A DNA stretch of 59,999 nucleotides, from NCBI GenBank assembly GCA_002084765.1, contig NBMB01000035.1, positions 1 to 59,999 on the forward strand. Reading direction: 5' to 3'. Shown here piece after piece: positions 44,262 to 54,272 of this stretch. Under the pieces are notes generated by a model. That model did no database searches. It was not told the DNA's origin and worked only from the letters and a program-made list of their open reading frames with translations. The translations under genes and the position numbers were made by a program. The stretch comes from Candidatus Cloacimonetes bacterium 4572_55 (GTDB lineage: Bacteria; 4572-55). Within the stretch, counting starts at the first letter, position 1, and each line of letters begins with the position of its first letter.

Positions 44262-44963
44262 TTATGCCGTATGCGTATATGCTTCCGAATGTTTGTGAGC
44301 GATAGCGCGACCGAGATATACAAACGGCGTGTCGATCATCCCCACAACAAGTTTCAACAAATACGTGGTAATGAATATTTCGATAAGGACCCTGGTTTCA
44401 AACATTCCCATAAATGCGACTAATGTAAATATGGTCGAATCAATGAGTTGGGATATTGCGGTGGATACGTTGTTGCGCAGCCACAGATGGCGGCTCTGAA
44501 ACCGGTCTTTCAGAAAATGAAACGCCCACACATCGTGGGATTGGCTGACCACATAAGCCAAAAAACTGCCCAGAACAATGCGCGGCATAAAGCCAAAAAT
44601 TTGGGTCATGTGGGTATGCGCAAAATCATCTCCCGCAGGCTGAAACCAAAGGGTCAATTGAAGCACGATCGTCATATAGAACAGGGCGATAAATCCCAGA
44701 ATCACCCCTTTCTTTGCCTCCTCTTTCCCATAAACTTCTCCGAGTAGGTCTGTGGCAAAAAAAATGCTACCATATAGAATATTGCCTAAAGTCGCAGTGA
44801 TACCGAACAGAGAGATCAGCTTGATCACCTGAAGATTGCAGAGGATGATATTCACGATAATGACAAAATAGAGTCCAGTTTTGCGAAAGAAATAGAACAT
44901 GCTCAGCGCGATCAAAAAATCCAGCAGCATAAAACAGAGCCATAAAAGTTCGTTAGACGTCAC
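44262..44963 (-). CDS. yhhQ: Queuosine precursor transporter YhhQ/VUT family
   Basis: A 233-residue protein with six hydrophobic segments, typical of the YhhQ (VUT, DUF165) family that imports queuine precursors for tRNA queuosine. The family signature is visible as SIFFATDLLGEVYGKEEAKKGVILGF and later NNVSTAISQLIDSTIFTLVAFMG. Start: a GTG at 44963; the AGGAGG further upstream lies inside rqcH, so the distance is larger than usual and the true start is uncertain. The gene is directly downstream of rqcH with 8 bases between, suggesting a translation-quality operon. Confidence 0.85.
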   Translation of the reverse strand: MTSNELLWLCFMLLDFLIALSMFYFFRKTGLYFVIIVNIILCNLQVIKLISLFGITATLGNILYGSIFFATDLLGEVYGKEEAKKGVILGFIALFYMTIVLQLTLWFQPAGDDFAHTHMTQIFGFMPRIVLGSFLAYVVSQSHDVWAFHFLKDRFQSRHLWLRNNVSTAISQLIDSTIFTLVAFMGMFETRVLIEIFITTYLLKLVVGMIDTPFVYLGRAIAHKHSEAYTHTA

Positions 44964-44971
44964 TAATATGA

Positions 44972-46768
44972 TTATATTTTCTCCTCCTGATCTTGTTCTG
45001 CCAAAGGATATTTGGGGGGCAGCCCCGGCTGAACCATAATGGACCTATGTTGGAGATAGGTGACCAGACCCGGCGCGGCACCCCTGGGTTTGCGGAGATA
45101 GCGCACTTCTGTATAATCCACCGGAGCCTTACCGGAATATCGAGCTTTGCTAAACCAGGCGGCAATTGCCGCGGCTTCTTCAACAGCTTTCCAGGAAATA
45201 TCGGTTTTGCGTCCTTCTCGGCGCAGAATTACATGCGATCCGTGAGCACCATGGGCATGGAACCAAAGGTCGCTAAACTCTGCCAGTCGATGCGTTAATA
45301 GGTCGTTTTCTTTTCCGTTACGTCCTACAAACACACGCCAGCCATCGCTGATTCGGTACTCTCTCAAGCGAGGCGTCCGGGATTTTGATCTTTTTTCCTC
45401 CTTTTTTACAAGGATCTTCCCATCCTTTGATAACTCCATCGCTTCCAGCTCCTCGACCGAGCCGCGCGCCTCAACGTCGTCGCGCAATTGGGTTAGCTTC
45501 ACCAATTCCGAGTTATTCATCTTGATCCGCTTCAGTATAAACACTTTGCTCGCCTCCGCTTTACGAGCGATACGAAAATAGCTATCCGCATTTTTGTGAA
45601 GATCCATCTTGGGGTCCAATTTGATCGTGACAGGGGCGTTTTTCGGGTCGTAGAAATTGGTCACTTTAATCTCCAACTGTCCCCTTGGCAAATTGCGCAT
45701 ATTCGCTTTGATTAACTCCCCCCACAATCGATATTGATCCGCGTTTTTCGCCTTCTCCAGGTCCTGTTGAAGAGACTTCCGTAGCGCCGAGGCTTTTTTG
45801 ATTTTTTTATTCACTTGTTTCAATATTTTTGATTTTTTTCGATCAAGTTCAAATCGAGACAAAATCGATGGGTGCACATTCCCCGTCGCTTGATTCAAAT
45901 TCGGAAAGCTCTGCTCTTCCATGTCCGGGAAAAGTCGGGAGGGGAAAAGAGAGATAGCGAGAGGCGTATCTGTTTCTGGATTTTGATACAGATAAAATTT
46001 TTCATAACTGTCACTGCCACATAATTCCAGAACTTTCTGGAGAGATTGCCATACCTGCTTTCTTTGTGACGAGTCGAGCTCGCTCGCGATCAGATCGACG
46101 GGCAGCTCGGCTCTGACGATTGCCTCTTGAGCGTATTGTGGGCTAAGTCCGGTCAGGTTCATTACAAAAAATTTCCAAAGCGGTTTATTGCTCGAGGCTT
46201 GGGAGAAAAGCTTCATAAAAGCCGGTTCCTGCATGTCCGAGACATGATAAGCTAAAGGCGGTCCAGGTGACTCATATACCGCGCCTTTGGCGATCAAACG
46301 GCACTGCTTGTCGTCCGGTGTTTGTCCGCGGGCAAAACCGAGAATTTTTTGATCCTGCCCGATCAATATCAGGTTGCAAAACGAGCCAAGAAATTCGACG
46401 AACATGGTCAACTGAGTTCGCCCCAGAACCGGATTTATGATCTCCCACTCTATCCGAATCAACCGGTCTCGATTCAATTGGTTGATCGCCGAAAACCGTG
46501 CTTTTTTCAGATGGTGATCGTATGGAGTGGTTCGCTCTTTGTCCATATTCGGCGGATCCTCTGAGACATACAACGCAGGAAGCGATGGGTGCAGAGAACA
46601 GACCAGATACCGAGGTCCCCGCCGAGTACTCATAGCAAACGCGTATCCCTGCACCTTTAATGGATAAATCCTCTCCAACTTAGATTCGGCCAGCTCTTCC
46701 TGAATTTCCCGCGTCAACACGCGCAACAAGTTATTTTCTACAAAATTGATTCGTTTAATCGAAGGCAT
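44972..46768 (-). CDS. rqcH: Ribosome quality control protein RqcH (NFACT family)
   Basis: A 598-residue NFACT protein, the bacterial Rqc2/RqcH that binds stalled 50S subunits and adds alanine tails to stuck peptides. The N-terminal NFACT-N domain begins VENNLLRVLTREIQEEL; a coiled-coil region spans about 310-420; the C-terminal NFACT-R domain contains FVGRNGKENDLLTHR and DLWFHAHGAHGSHVILRR, the most conserved block. The C-terminal DYTEVRYLRKPRGAAPGLV is also typical. AGGAC precedes the ATG at 46768. yhhQ follows closely. Confidence 0.92.
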   Translation of the reverse strand: MPSIKRINFVENNLLRVLTREIQEELAESKLERIYPLKVQGYAFAMSTRRGPRYLVCSLHPSLPALYVSEDPPNMDKERTTPYDHHLKKARFSAINQLNRDRLIRIEWEIINPVLGRTQLTMFVEFLGSFCNLILIGQDQKILGFARGQTPDDKQCRLIAKGAVYESPGPPLAYHVSDMQEPAFMKLFSQASSNKPLWKFFVMNLTGLSPQYAQEAIVRAELPVDLIASELDSSQRKQVWQSLQKVLELCGSDSYEKFYLYQNPETDTPLAISLFPSRLFPDMEEQSFPNLNQATGNVHPSILSRFELDRKKSKILKQVNKKIKKASALRKSLQQDLEKAKNADQYRLWGELIKANMRNLPRGQLEIKVTNFYDPKNAPVTIKLDPKMDLHKNADSYFRIARKAEASKVFILKRIKMNNSELVKLTQLRDDVEARGSVEELEAMELSKDGKILVKKEEKRSKSRTPRLREYRISDGWRVFVGRNGKENDLLTHRLAEFSDLWFHAHGAHGSHVILRREGRKTDISWKAVEEAAAIAAWFSKARYSGKAPVDYTEVRYLRKPRGAAPGLVTYLQHRSIMVQPGLPPKYPLAEQDQEEKI

Positions 46769-46847
46769 TAAATTTGTCCTTAATTATCAGAATTATCAGT
46801 TATAAAAGTATAATGCTCATTAATTTCGAATATAAATAAAACTAATA

Positions 46848-47570
46848 TTATATATCGTATGGGAGAACATCTTCACTATGGGTAAAAACTTCGATACCCA
46901 ATTTTTGAGCGATCGGTTTTGCTTTTTTATCGAACATTGGAGAAATAATAATCAATCGCTGGGCTTTGCGATTAGAAAATTCCTCATAAAAACGAGCCTT
47001 GCGCTCAAATTGGTACACTTCACCTTTAGAAACAGAAGATTTGATCTCACAGATAATCATGATGCTATTTTTGATGATAATATCCAGCTCAATCTGGTCG
47101 GGGCGACCAAAAACAACGCCGGTATGATCAAACTCATTAACGTTGATAACCACAACATCGAAAGATTCCGCCAGAATAGCCCGCAATCCATTGCGAAAAG
47201 AAGCTTCTGACTGTATCCCCCACCTGGCACCAAGACCTCCAATTGCGTTTTCTAATCGCCTCATATCTTTACGCAATCCATCCAGTTCACCATAGATATT
47301 CTCTATCGCCTCTTGATTCTTCGCCCACATCTCGTCCGACTTCCTCTGACTCTCATCCCATTTTTTCTGATTCTCATCCCATTTTCTCTGACTCTCTTCT
47401 CGATTACAGCGAATCTCATTCAATACGCGATCAAAACGATTATCTGTTTCATTTTTGTCTGCAAAGTGCTTCCGGAAAAGATTGATGACCATTTGTTGAA
47501 CAACCAGATCTTCTTCCACAATTCTCGGTAATTCTCTAATAATTAAATCTCTCGCTTCGGTCGATATCAT
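46848..47570 (-). CDS. Coiled-coil PD-(D/E)XK-like nuclease, DUF3782-type
   Basis: A 240-residue protein. The middle (about 60-120) is a heptad coiled coil with WDENQ/WDESQ repeats encoded by 21-bp direct repeats. The C-terminal domain has GRPDQIELDIIIKNSIMIICEIKSSVS, which fits the D-(x)n-ExK active site of the PD-(D/E)XK fold, and the Gln in QFERKARFY nearby. Such DUF3782-type proteins are common in bacteria that carry DNA-handling or defence-like genes, but function is unknown. The ATG at 47570 has AGGAGG; a longer frame to 47612 lacks this support. It follows the tricorn gene by 50 bases. Confidence 0.75.
   Translation of the reverse strand: MISTEARDLIIRELPRIVEEDLVVQQMVINLFRKHFADKNETDNRFDRVLNEIRCNREESQRKWDENQKKWDESQRKSDEMWAKNQEAIENIYGELDGLRKDMRRLENAIGGLGARWGIQSEASFRNGLRAILAESFDVVVINVNEFDHTGVVFGRPDQIELDIIIKNSIMIICEIKSSVSKGEVYQFERKARFYEEFSNRKAQRLIIISPMFDKKAKPIAQKLGIEVFTHSEDVLPYDI
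47325..47398 (-). repeat. 21-bp direct repeats coding a coiled coil
   Basis: About two and a half near-identical 21-bp units (CTGACTCTCATCCCATTTTTT type on the plus strand) plus a weaker one to the left. They code seven-residue steps of the coiled coil in the DUF3782-type protein, so copy number changes would be in frame. Confidence 0.75.
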
Positions 47571-47620
47571 AGCAATTCCTCCTACAGAATTAAATTTTAG
47601 AATTCTAATCACAGCACAGT

Positions 47621-50600
47621 TTATACCATTTCCATATCAGTTAGAACTGTCTCTATCGCCTTGTCCAGCAGAGGATCGCTCTCTTTTGCGTAGTCCTGCG
47701 GGGCGATCTCCACCTCAATATCTGGGTCGGTACCGTAATTTTCCACCCCCAGCCCGACGTCGTCGAACCAGTTGGAGAATTCTGGCTGCGTGGCGAGAGA
47801 GCCGTCCGTTAGCCAGTGTCGGGGCCAGATGCCGATAACGCCGCCCCATGTCCGGGATCCGACCAACTTGCCCAATTTCATCATTTTGAACAGGTGGCTG
47901 AAGATGTCGCCGTCCGATCCTGCGTATTCGTTGGTCAGCGCGACGATCGATCCGCCAATACACTCTCTCGGAATCGTCATTTTCCCCATCCAACGCGTCC
48001 GCCGATGTCCCATCCGTTTCCGCGCCAGCTTTTCCAACAACAGGCCGGAGACATGTCCCCCGCGATTGAATCTCACATCCACGATAAGATTGTTATGATG
48101 CAGCTCCGCCAAAAAGTAACGATGAAATTCCGCATAGCCGCTTGGTCCCATGTCTGGAATATGGACATAACCTACTCGCCCTTCTGTTTTCTCATGAACA
48201 TAACGACGATTGCGCTCTACCCAATCCCGATAGCGTAAAGGCTCCTCGTCTCGGATCGTGCGAACGACTGCGTCTCTGGGGTTGGATCCGTCGGAGTCGG
48301 CAACTGTGAGCAACGTCTCCCGATTCGCCTGATTTACCAGCAGATAGTTCGGGGATTCTCGACGGCTCACTTTTTGCCTATTTACGCGGGTCAATAACAT
48401 TCCTTCTTTGATATTCAGACCGGGACGTTTCAACGGCGACGGAGATTTCGCGCTCCAGCAATCACCTTGAAGAATGTGGCTAATGCGATACGCCTCCTGT
48501 TCTTGATCCCAGTTGAACTCTGCGCCGAGAAATCCGATCCGATAATGAGGATAAGGGCGATAATCTCCGCCTATTTCATAGGCGTGCGACGTGCCTAACT
48601 CGCCTTGTAATTCCCATGCCAGATCAGAAAATTCGCCGCGGCTATTGACTCGATCGACTAAGGGAAGGTAAAGGTCGTAGACTCGCTGCCAGTCAATATC
48701 GGACATATCCTCTGTCCAGAAGAATTCCCGCTGCAAGCACCAAATTTCACGAAACATCTGCCGCCATTCCGCATGAGGGTCAATTTCGAGACTGACGCGA
48801 GAAAGGTCGATCCATCCGCTCTTGCGGCTCGGTTGAACGCCCTTTGGAAGCGGCGTACTCGGATTGCGATTTGCCGAGATAACCCGCAACCTATTCCCAA
48901 TGCGGCAGACGATCGAAGAATTGTCCCTGGAAAGTATAAAGCTGCTGATCCTATCGACAAAAATACTTTCCTCTAAGTCATTCATATTAAATATCTTAAG
49001 CGTATATTTAATACTCGGTTTATTAGAAAAGCTATTTCGATCTAATGCGCCTTGGACCGGGTAAGTTGTGTAGAATACCTTATCTTTTCCCGCAGCCAAA
49101 CTGCGATAGATCCCCTCTGATACGGGGAAGGGCAAAATTCGTTCGCCGATTTTGTCAAAATCTATCAGAACCGGTTTGATTTTTTGCTCTTCTCCTCCCT
49201 TGTCTCCCTTTCCACGATCAGAATTAGGCTCTAATCCGCGAGGCTTTTGAACAAATGGCGATTCTCCATCTTCCTGCAGTACAATCAGATAGGGACGGCA
49301 TCCCTGAGGGAAACTCAAATCGAAATGGAGTTGGTCATAGACTGGATTGAAAATGCGACTGGAGAGAAAATAGAGATATTTTCCACCCGGATCAAAGATG
49401 GGAGAAAAATCAGCGGAGACCGGATCGGTGACCACTCGGCTCTCGCCGCTTTCCAGATCGTATATCTTGATCACCCGCGTCTGCGCGGATACGCTCACGG
49501 CATAGGCGATCCAACGTCCGTCCGGCGACCAATCGAATCCGCCTATCTGGGTGTATTCACTGCGGTCGATCTTTGTCATCTCTCCTTTTTCCGTATCCAC
49601 CCACACCAGTTCATGACGGTGATTATGGATCGCTACCCGATCGTTTGTGGGCGACACTTTTATTTGATAAGGGATTCCGACATCGAGATTATCAAAGCGA
49701 GTCACTTCCTCCGGCGATTCCGGGAAATGGATTTCCAGCCGATATTCACCTCCCTGATCGCAAGCGGCAATCAGCCTCTGCGTATCTCCCGATGAACCCC
49801 CTTCATTCAGCCATTGAGCCGCTTTGTAGCGTGCGCCTTGCCGAATCCCGATCTGGAGCGCGGCTCCTTCCCAATTTCCCATAACAATAGGCTTTCCGCG
49901 AACAGTAACCGCCAGATGGGAGCTGTCAGGAGAGATATCGTAATTTTCCAGATAGTGGGCTGGTTGGACAAACTTACGATTTCTCTGTGTTTGCGAACTG
50001 GCATATTCGATCTGGATCAACTCAATTTTCCTTGATTCGAGATTCAGGGTATAGATATCAGCCCCGCAATGATAGACAATATGCTCGCCATCCGTAGTCG
50101 CATTGCGGACAAAAAAATTGTTGTGGTTGGTATGCCGAAAAATGTCGGAGCCGTCCGGCAGGCAGGAGCAGATAGCACCGACGCCCCCATGGTCGCTAAT
50201 AAAGTAGAGACGCTCCTTGATCCACATCGGCGATGCCAGGTTGCCTTCAAGATTCGACAATTTCCGAAATTGACCATCGCCCTTTTCGTCGATCCACAGA
50301 ACCCCGGCTCGCCCTCCGCGATAGCGTTTCCATCGAGCCGGATCGCCGGTATGACGCCCGATCACCGCGGGCCTCCTTCCATGCGGCGGGCAATCAGGGC
50401 AGAAAGCGATATTCTGGGCAAGCCCCACATTAAGAGGCGTTATCTCACGCGTAGCGGGGTCGATCTGATACAACTCGAACCATCTTCCAAAAGGTTTACC
50501 GAAATTAGAGGCAAATATGATCCGATCCTCAAGCCAGCCAACTGTTTGATTGATCCCTCCGTGATACGTTAATCGATCTGCTGATCCGCCATCGGCAGGC

Positions 50601-50824
50601 ATCATATAGATTTCCGGATGTCCTTCGTCTCGACCGACAAAAGCGATCTGCTCGCCGTTCGGCGAAAAATGAGGCATGGAAACGTCGCTCAAGTGAGCCG
50701 ATAGGCGTCTTGCTTTTCCTCCCTTTCTATCCACCCGCCATAAGTCGCCCTCGGCGACAAATATAATAATATTTTTATAAATTGTGGGATATCGGTAGTA
50801 TCCACGGACGATTTCTGACATCAT
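47621..50824 (-). CDS. Tricorn protease homologue
   Basis: A 1067-residue tricorn-type serine peptidase, cytosolic (no signal). The N-terminal half (about 1-350 and 350-680) forms the two beta-propellers (for example MPHFSPNGEQIAFVGRDEGHPEIYMM). The C-terminal part has a C1 domain, a PDZ region (about 755-850) and a C2 peptidase domain. The catalytic residues match tricorn: GELGTSHAYE supplies the Ser-His, NEYAGSDGDIF the nucleophile Ser with its Asp, and LGVENYGTDPD the Glu. The protein should trim peptides after proteasome or Lon/Clp degradation. GGAG precedes the ATG pair at 50824/50821. No tricorn-interacting factors are nearby. Confidence 0.93.
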   Translation of the reverse strand: MMSEIVRGYYRYPTIYKNIIIFVAEGDLWRVDRKGGKARRLSAHLSDVSMPHFSPNGEQIAFVGRDEGHPEIYMMPADGGSADRLTYHGGINQTVGWLEDRIIFASNFGKPFGRWFELYQIDPATREITPLNVGLAQNIAFCPDCPPHGRRPAVIGRHTGDPARWKRYRGGRAGVLWIDEKGDGQFRKLSNLEGNLASPMWIKERLYFISDHGGVGAICSCLPDGSDIFRHTNHNNFFVRNATTDGEHIVYHCGADIYTLNLESRKIELIQIEYASSQTQRNRKFVQPAHYLENYDISPDSSHLAVTVRGKPIVMGNWEGAALQIGIRQGARYKAAQWLNEGGSSGDTQRLIAACDQGGEYRLEIHFPESPEEVTRFDNLDVGIPYQIKVSPTNDRVAIHNHRHELVWVDTEKGEMTKIDRSEYTQIGGFDWSPDGRWIAYAVSVSAQTRVIKIYDLESGESRVVTDPVSADFSPIFDPGGKYLYFLSSRIFNPVYDQLHFDLSFPQGCRPYLIVLQEDGESPFVQKPRGLEPNSDRGKGDKGGEEQKIKPVLIDFDKIGERILPFPVSEGIYRSLAAGKDKVFYTTYPVQGALDRNSFSNKPSIKYTLKIFNMNDLEESIFVDRISSFILSRDNSSIVCRIGNRLRVISANRNPSTPLPKGVQPSRKSGWIDLSRVSLEIDPHAEWRQMFREIWCLQREFFWTEDMSDIDWQRVYDLYLPLVDRVNSRGEFSDLAWELQGELGTSHAYEIGGDYRPYPHYRIGFLGAEFNWDQEQEAYRISHILQGDCWSAKSPSPLKRPGLNIKEGMLLTRVNRQKVSRRESPNYLLVNQANRETLLTVADSDGSNPRDAVVRTIRDEEPLRYRDWVERNRRYVHEKTEGRVGYVHIPDMGPSGYAEFHRYFLAELHHNNLIVDVRFNRGGHVSGLLLEKLARKRMGHRRTRWMGKMTIPRECIGGSIVALTNEYAGSDGDIFSHLFKMMKLGKLVGSRTWGGVIGIWPRHWLTDGSLATQPEFSNWFDDVGLGVENYGTDPDIEVEIAPQDYAKESDPLLDKAIETVLTDMEMV

Positions 50825-50867
50825 TTGCTCCTTTTTCAGTCTTTCTAAATCAACTTTCTATTGAATC

Positions 50868-50914
50868 TGGGCATCTTATCGTATGCCCAAAATAGTGTTA
50901 TCTTAAATAAGATA
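50868..50914. other. Two hairpins between tyrS and the tricorn gene
   Basis: TGGGCAT/ATGCCCA (50868-50889, 8-base loop) and an AT-rich palindrome TATCTTAAATAAGATA (50899-50914). Neither is followed by a clear T-run on the minus strand, so a regulatory or processing role is as likely as termination. Confidence 0.4.
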
Positions 50915-50962
50915 GATATTCAATCTACCATCTTAACTATTTTTTTATTAAAATTAATCGGA

Positions 50963-52180
50963 TTATTCAGACAAAAGATAGATAAAACGACGTTTGCCTA
51001 CCTTCAACAGCGTCTTCCCAGAGACCTTGATTTCTGCCTCGATATTGGACACCCGCTCGTTATTAATAGTGACGCCGCCCTGCCTGATCAGCCTCCGAGC
51101 CTCTCCATTGCTACTCGCAAAGTTCACCTCTCTCATCAGCTTCACGATCGGAATCGGGTTTCTGCTCACGAGATGCTCAGTGATATGATCGGGAAGACCT
51201 TTTTTTCGAAACATGCGGATAAATTCTTCCTCGGCATGTTCCGCGTCGGCTCGGGAGTGATACAGCGCGACCAGTTCCTTACCGAGGCGCACCTTCAGGT
51301 CTCTCGGGTTGATTTTTTGGTCATTATCATCGGCAAGCCCGCGCTCAAATTCTTTGATCTCCTCCATTGGAATTTCAGTGGTTAGCTTGAAATACGGGAC
51401 AATATGCTTATCGGAAATGGACATGGTTTTCCCAAAAATTTCCCGCGGCGATTCATTGATACCGATATAGTTGTTCAGGCTTTTGCTCATTTTTTCAACC
51501 CCGTCCAATCCGACCAACAGCGGCATGGTCATCACCACCTGAGAGGGCTGACCAAACGCGCGCTGGAGGTCTCGACCGACCAGCAAGTTAAATTTTTGAT
51601 CTGTCCCGCCCAGCTCTACGTCCGATTTGAGCGCGACCGAATCATAGCCTTGAACCAGCGGATAGAGAAATTCCATGATACTGATCGGAATGCCGCTTTT
51701 ATAACGATTCTCGAAGTCATCCCGTTCCAGCATTCTGGCCACGGTGTACTTTGACGTCAAGCCCAGCACATCCTCAAACGAAAGAGGCGCACACCAACGG
51801 CTATTGAAATCAATTATTGTCTTTTCCGGATCAAGAATCTTAAATACTTGCTTTTTATAGGTTTCTGCATTTTCCAGCACGACCTCTTTTGTCAAACGGA
51901 CACGCGTCTCGCTTTTACCGCTGGGGTCTCCGATCATACCGGTAAAATCGCCGATTAAAAAAATAACCGTATGACCTAACTCCTGAAATTGCTTTAGCTT
52001 GCGAATCGATACGGCATGACCGATATGAATATCCGGGGCAGTCGGATCAAAGCCCTGTTTGATTCGCAAAGGAATACGTGTTTTGACCGATTTTTCCAAT
52101 TTTTTTAAAAGTTCTTCTTCGGAAATCAGCTCTTGCACGCCTCGTTTTAACAGCTCAAGTTGTTCTTTCGGGTCTATCAT
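50963..52180 (-). CDS. tyrS: Tyrosyl-tRNA synthetase
   Basis: A 405-residue class I aminoacyl-tRNA synthetase that charges tRNA-Tyr. The HIGH motif is DIHIGH in the first domain, KMSKS is in [14 protein letters not shown], and the C-terminal S4-type RNA-binding domain reads [31 protein letters not shown] is the tyrosine-binding region, and the overall pattern fits the TyrZ type. The ATG at 52180 is preceded by GGAGGAGAGG; the open frame to 52213 is not used. The tricorn gene lies 138 bases downstream. Confidence 0.96.
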   Translation of the reverse strand: MIDPKEQLELLKRGVQELISEEELLKKLEKSVKTRIPLRIKQGFDPTAPDIHIGHAVSIRKLKQFQELGHTVIFLIGDFTGMIGDPSGKSETRVRLTKEVVLENAETYKKQVFKILDPEKTIIDFNSRWCAPLSFEDVLGLTSKYTVARMLERDDFENRYKSGIPISIMEFLYPLVQGYDSVALKSDVELGGTDQKFNLLVGRDLQRAFGQPSQVVMTMPLLVGLDGVEKMSKSLNNYIGINESPREIFGKTMSISDKHIVPYFKLTTEIPMEEIKEFERGLADDNDQKINPRDLKVRLGKELVALYHSRADAEHAEEEFIRMFRKKGLPDHITEHLVSRNPIPIVKLMREVNFASSNGEARRLIRQGGVTINNERVSNIEAEIKVSGKTLLKVGKRRFIYLLSE

Positions 52181-52277
52181 CCTCTCCTCCGATACGAATT
52201 TTCGTATTATCAAAAATTATTTTCAAGAAAACTACATTTATTGCATAATTATAATATATGTTTTTCAATCCGCCAAT

Positions 52278-53210
52278 TTAAAAAGGAGAAAGGAACATTT
52301 GTAAAATATACCCCAAATAAAACAGAAAAAGAATGGTCCCGCTAATCCGTCCCACAACTGGCTTCCAGCACATTAATGAATAGGTGAATATCGTCAAAAT
52401 GAGCATGATCGGCATATCCCAATAGATGGTTCGCTCATCTACCGGCACCGGCGTGATGATTGACACAATGCCGACGACAAAAAGAATGTTGAACAGATTG
52501 CTACCAACGATATTTCCGATGCTGATCGACTCCTTATTCTTGGTTGAAGCGTATATCGCGGTAGCCAATTCCGGCAATGAGGTTCCGAACGCGACAATGG
52601 TGAGACCGACGATGAGCTCCGGCACACCGAAAACCTTTGCCACCTGGGTTGCGCCGTGAACCAGAAATTGTCCTCCGCCGATCAAAATAAGCAATCCGAT
52701 CAAAGCCATGGTTATGTTTTTTATTTTTGATGGACTCGTTGATTGGGCAGCTTCGTCAACCGGCTCTTGGCCAGACCGAAAGGCATGAACCAGGTAGACT
52801 CCTAAGGAGAGAACAAAGACGATCCCGTCGGTGCGAGTGATCTCTCCATCTAACGAAATCAGCCACAGAATTAGGCTAACGAATACCACCAACGGCATAT
52901 CAAATTTGATCACTCGTAAATCGATATTGTTTGGCTTGATCATAACCGCTACGCCGAGTATCAAGGCGATATTGGCAATATTGCTGCCCACAATGTTGCC
53001 CATGCAGATATCCGGGTGATTCTGAATCGCTGCCAGCAGGCTCACCGCCAACTCCGGAGAGGAGGTGCCGAACGCGACAAAGGTTAAACCGATGATAATC
53101 TGACGAACACCGAACGCTTTGGCGACATTGGACGACCCCTGAACCAAGTACTTGGAGCCAAAATAAAGGGCAACTAAGCCCAACATAATTTCAATCAAAT
53201 TAAAAATCAT
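52278..53210 (-). CDS. Calcium/sodium antiporter, CaCA family (YrbG-like)
   Basis: A 310-residue membrane protein with ten predicted helices in two inverted halves, each with the alpha-repeat of cation exchangers: GLTFVAFGTSSPELAVSL with MGNIVGSNIAN and GLTIVAFGTSLPELATAI with GNIVGSNLFN. The acidic and Ser/Asn ion-binding residues are all in place. Likely a Na+/Ca2+ or K+-dependent exchanger of the inner membrane. AGAGGAAGAG precedes the ATG. It lies between the AT-rich radical SAM cassette and tyrS, 97-98 bases from each. Confidence 0.93.
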   Translation of the reverse strand: MIFNLIEIMLGLVALYFGSKYLVQGSSNVAKAFGVRQIIIGLTFVAFGTSSPELAVSLLAAIQNHPDICMGNIVGSNIANIALILGVAVMIKPNNIDLRVIKFDMPLVVFVSLILWLISLDGEITRTDGIVFVLSLGVYLVHAFRSGQEPVDEAAQSTSPSKIKNITMALIGLLILIGGGQFLVHGATQVAKVFGVPELIVGLTIVAFGTSLPELATAIYASTKNKESISIGNIVGSNLFNILFVVGIVSIITPVPVDERTIYWDMPIMLILTIFTYSLMCWKPVVGRISGTILFLFYLGYILQMFLSPF

Positions 53211-53306
53211 TTTTTTCTACTCTTCCTCTTAACTTTCACTCTTAATTATGTTTAAGCCGTGTTTAAATTAGCAAAATTGACGATTTTTCCATCTGCGCGT
53301 CTTCGT

Positions 53307-54272
53307 TTATCCGTTTAGACTGCGCAGCCAAATAATTCCACTTTCATTGTATCCGCCTATTGAAACGTCCTTATTTTTCAGAAAGGTTGTCAGATATTGA
53401 CCGCAATTGCTACCAATATCATTCTCGATAAGTTCGCCGATGCTCAGGATAACGTCGTAACCTGCTTCCCTGAGAGCCTCTATCACCTTATATTTTGTTT
53501 TTTCCGACAAAATATGAGAAGATATTTTATTTTCTTTAGCTCGATAAGTGGGGTTCACCGGTGTAATTTTAATCAGGAATATATCAGGATCAAAATACTT
53601 TAGAATAATGTTCGGATTAACCGGCATCCCATCAGCCAGAGCAAAATTCAGAGCTATTTTTCGATCTCCTTTGCTGTAAAATGTTTCGCCATATTGCGCC
53701 ATTTTCCCAAAATCCCATGTTTTTGTAGGAACGAGCCATTTCTTCAAACTTTCATCTGTTGTGTGAATCGAGAACTGAAATTGAAATTTTCCCTGGTAGT
53801 ATCGATTTTTTTTGATTTTCAACAATCGATCAAAAAAATTATCTCTATTTTGAGGGGCGACTGTGGAAATCGAGGGCATAAAGCCATCTATTTCATACAA
53901 TTGCGGAAGTTCTTCGAGGACGTCTAATACATTTGGGTTTAGAGCTGGATCTCCCATCCGGGCAAACTGAATCTTGAACTTTTTTACGGGAACTTTTCGA
54001 TCTGGAAAACGGCTTTTAATCAGAAAATCTATCTGTGAAATGAGTTCTTCTTTGGAAAGTTTTCCTTGATAGTGTCCGCCCGCGTCGCAAAATCTGCAGC
54101 CAACAGGACATCCATACAAAGTGGAAATGATTAGAACCCATTTTTCTTCTCTCGGAATCGGCGGCTGTATCGACTCCACAAATTCTATAAATTTTCCGTT
54201 ATCCATTTCAGCAATATAAACGGTTGCGACTTTTTTATTTACAGTTTTAGCGACGATTTGCACTTGTTTCAC
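53307..54272 (-). CDS. RlmN-like radical SAM protein
   Basis: A 321-residue radical SAM enzyme resembling the RlmN/Cfr methyltransferases. The cluster cysteines are in STLYGCPVGCRFCDAGGHYQG (C55, C59, C62), with KIQFARMGDPALNPNVLDVL and FSIHTTDESLKKWLVP typical of RlmN. Near the C-terminus NDIGSNCGQYLTTF places C290 where RlmN has its methyl-carrying cysteine. The second RlmN cysteine, seven residues before the first cluster cysteine, is replaced by isoleucine. The N-terminal RlmN accessory domain is also absent. A methylase with another substrate is possible. GTG at 54272 overlaps the upstream stop (GTGA); GTG at 54263 is equally possible. Confidence 0.75.
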   Translation of the reverse strand: MKQVQIVAKTVNKKVATVYIAEMDNGKFIEFVESIQPPIPREEKWVLIISTLYGCPVGCRFCDAGGHYQGKLSKEELISQIDFLIKSRFPDRKVPVKKFKIQFARMGDPALNPNVLDVLEELPQLYEIDGFMPSISTVAPQNRDNFFDRLLKIKKNRYYQGKFQFQFSIHTTDESLKKWLVPTKTWDFGKMAQYGETFYSKGDRKIALNFALADGMPVNPNIILKYFDPDIFLIKITPVNPTYRAKENKISSHILSEKTKYKVIEALREAGYDVILSIGELIENDIGSNCGQYLTTFLKNKDVSIGGYNESGIIWLRSLNG

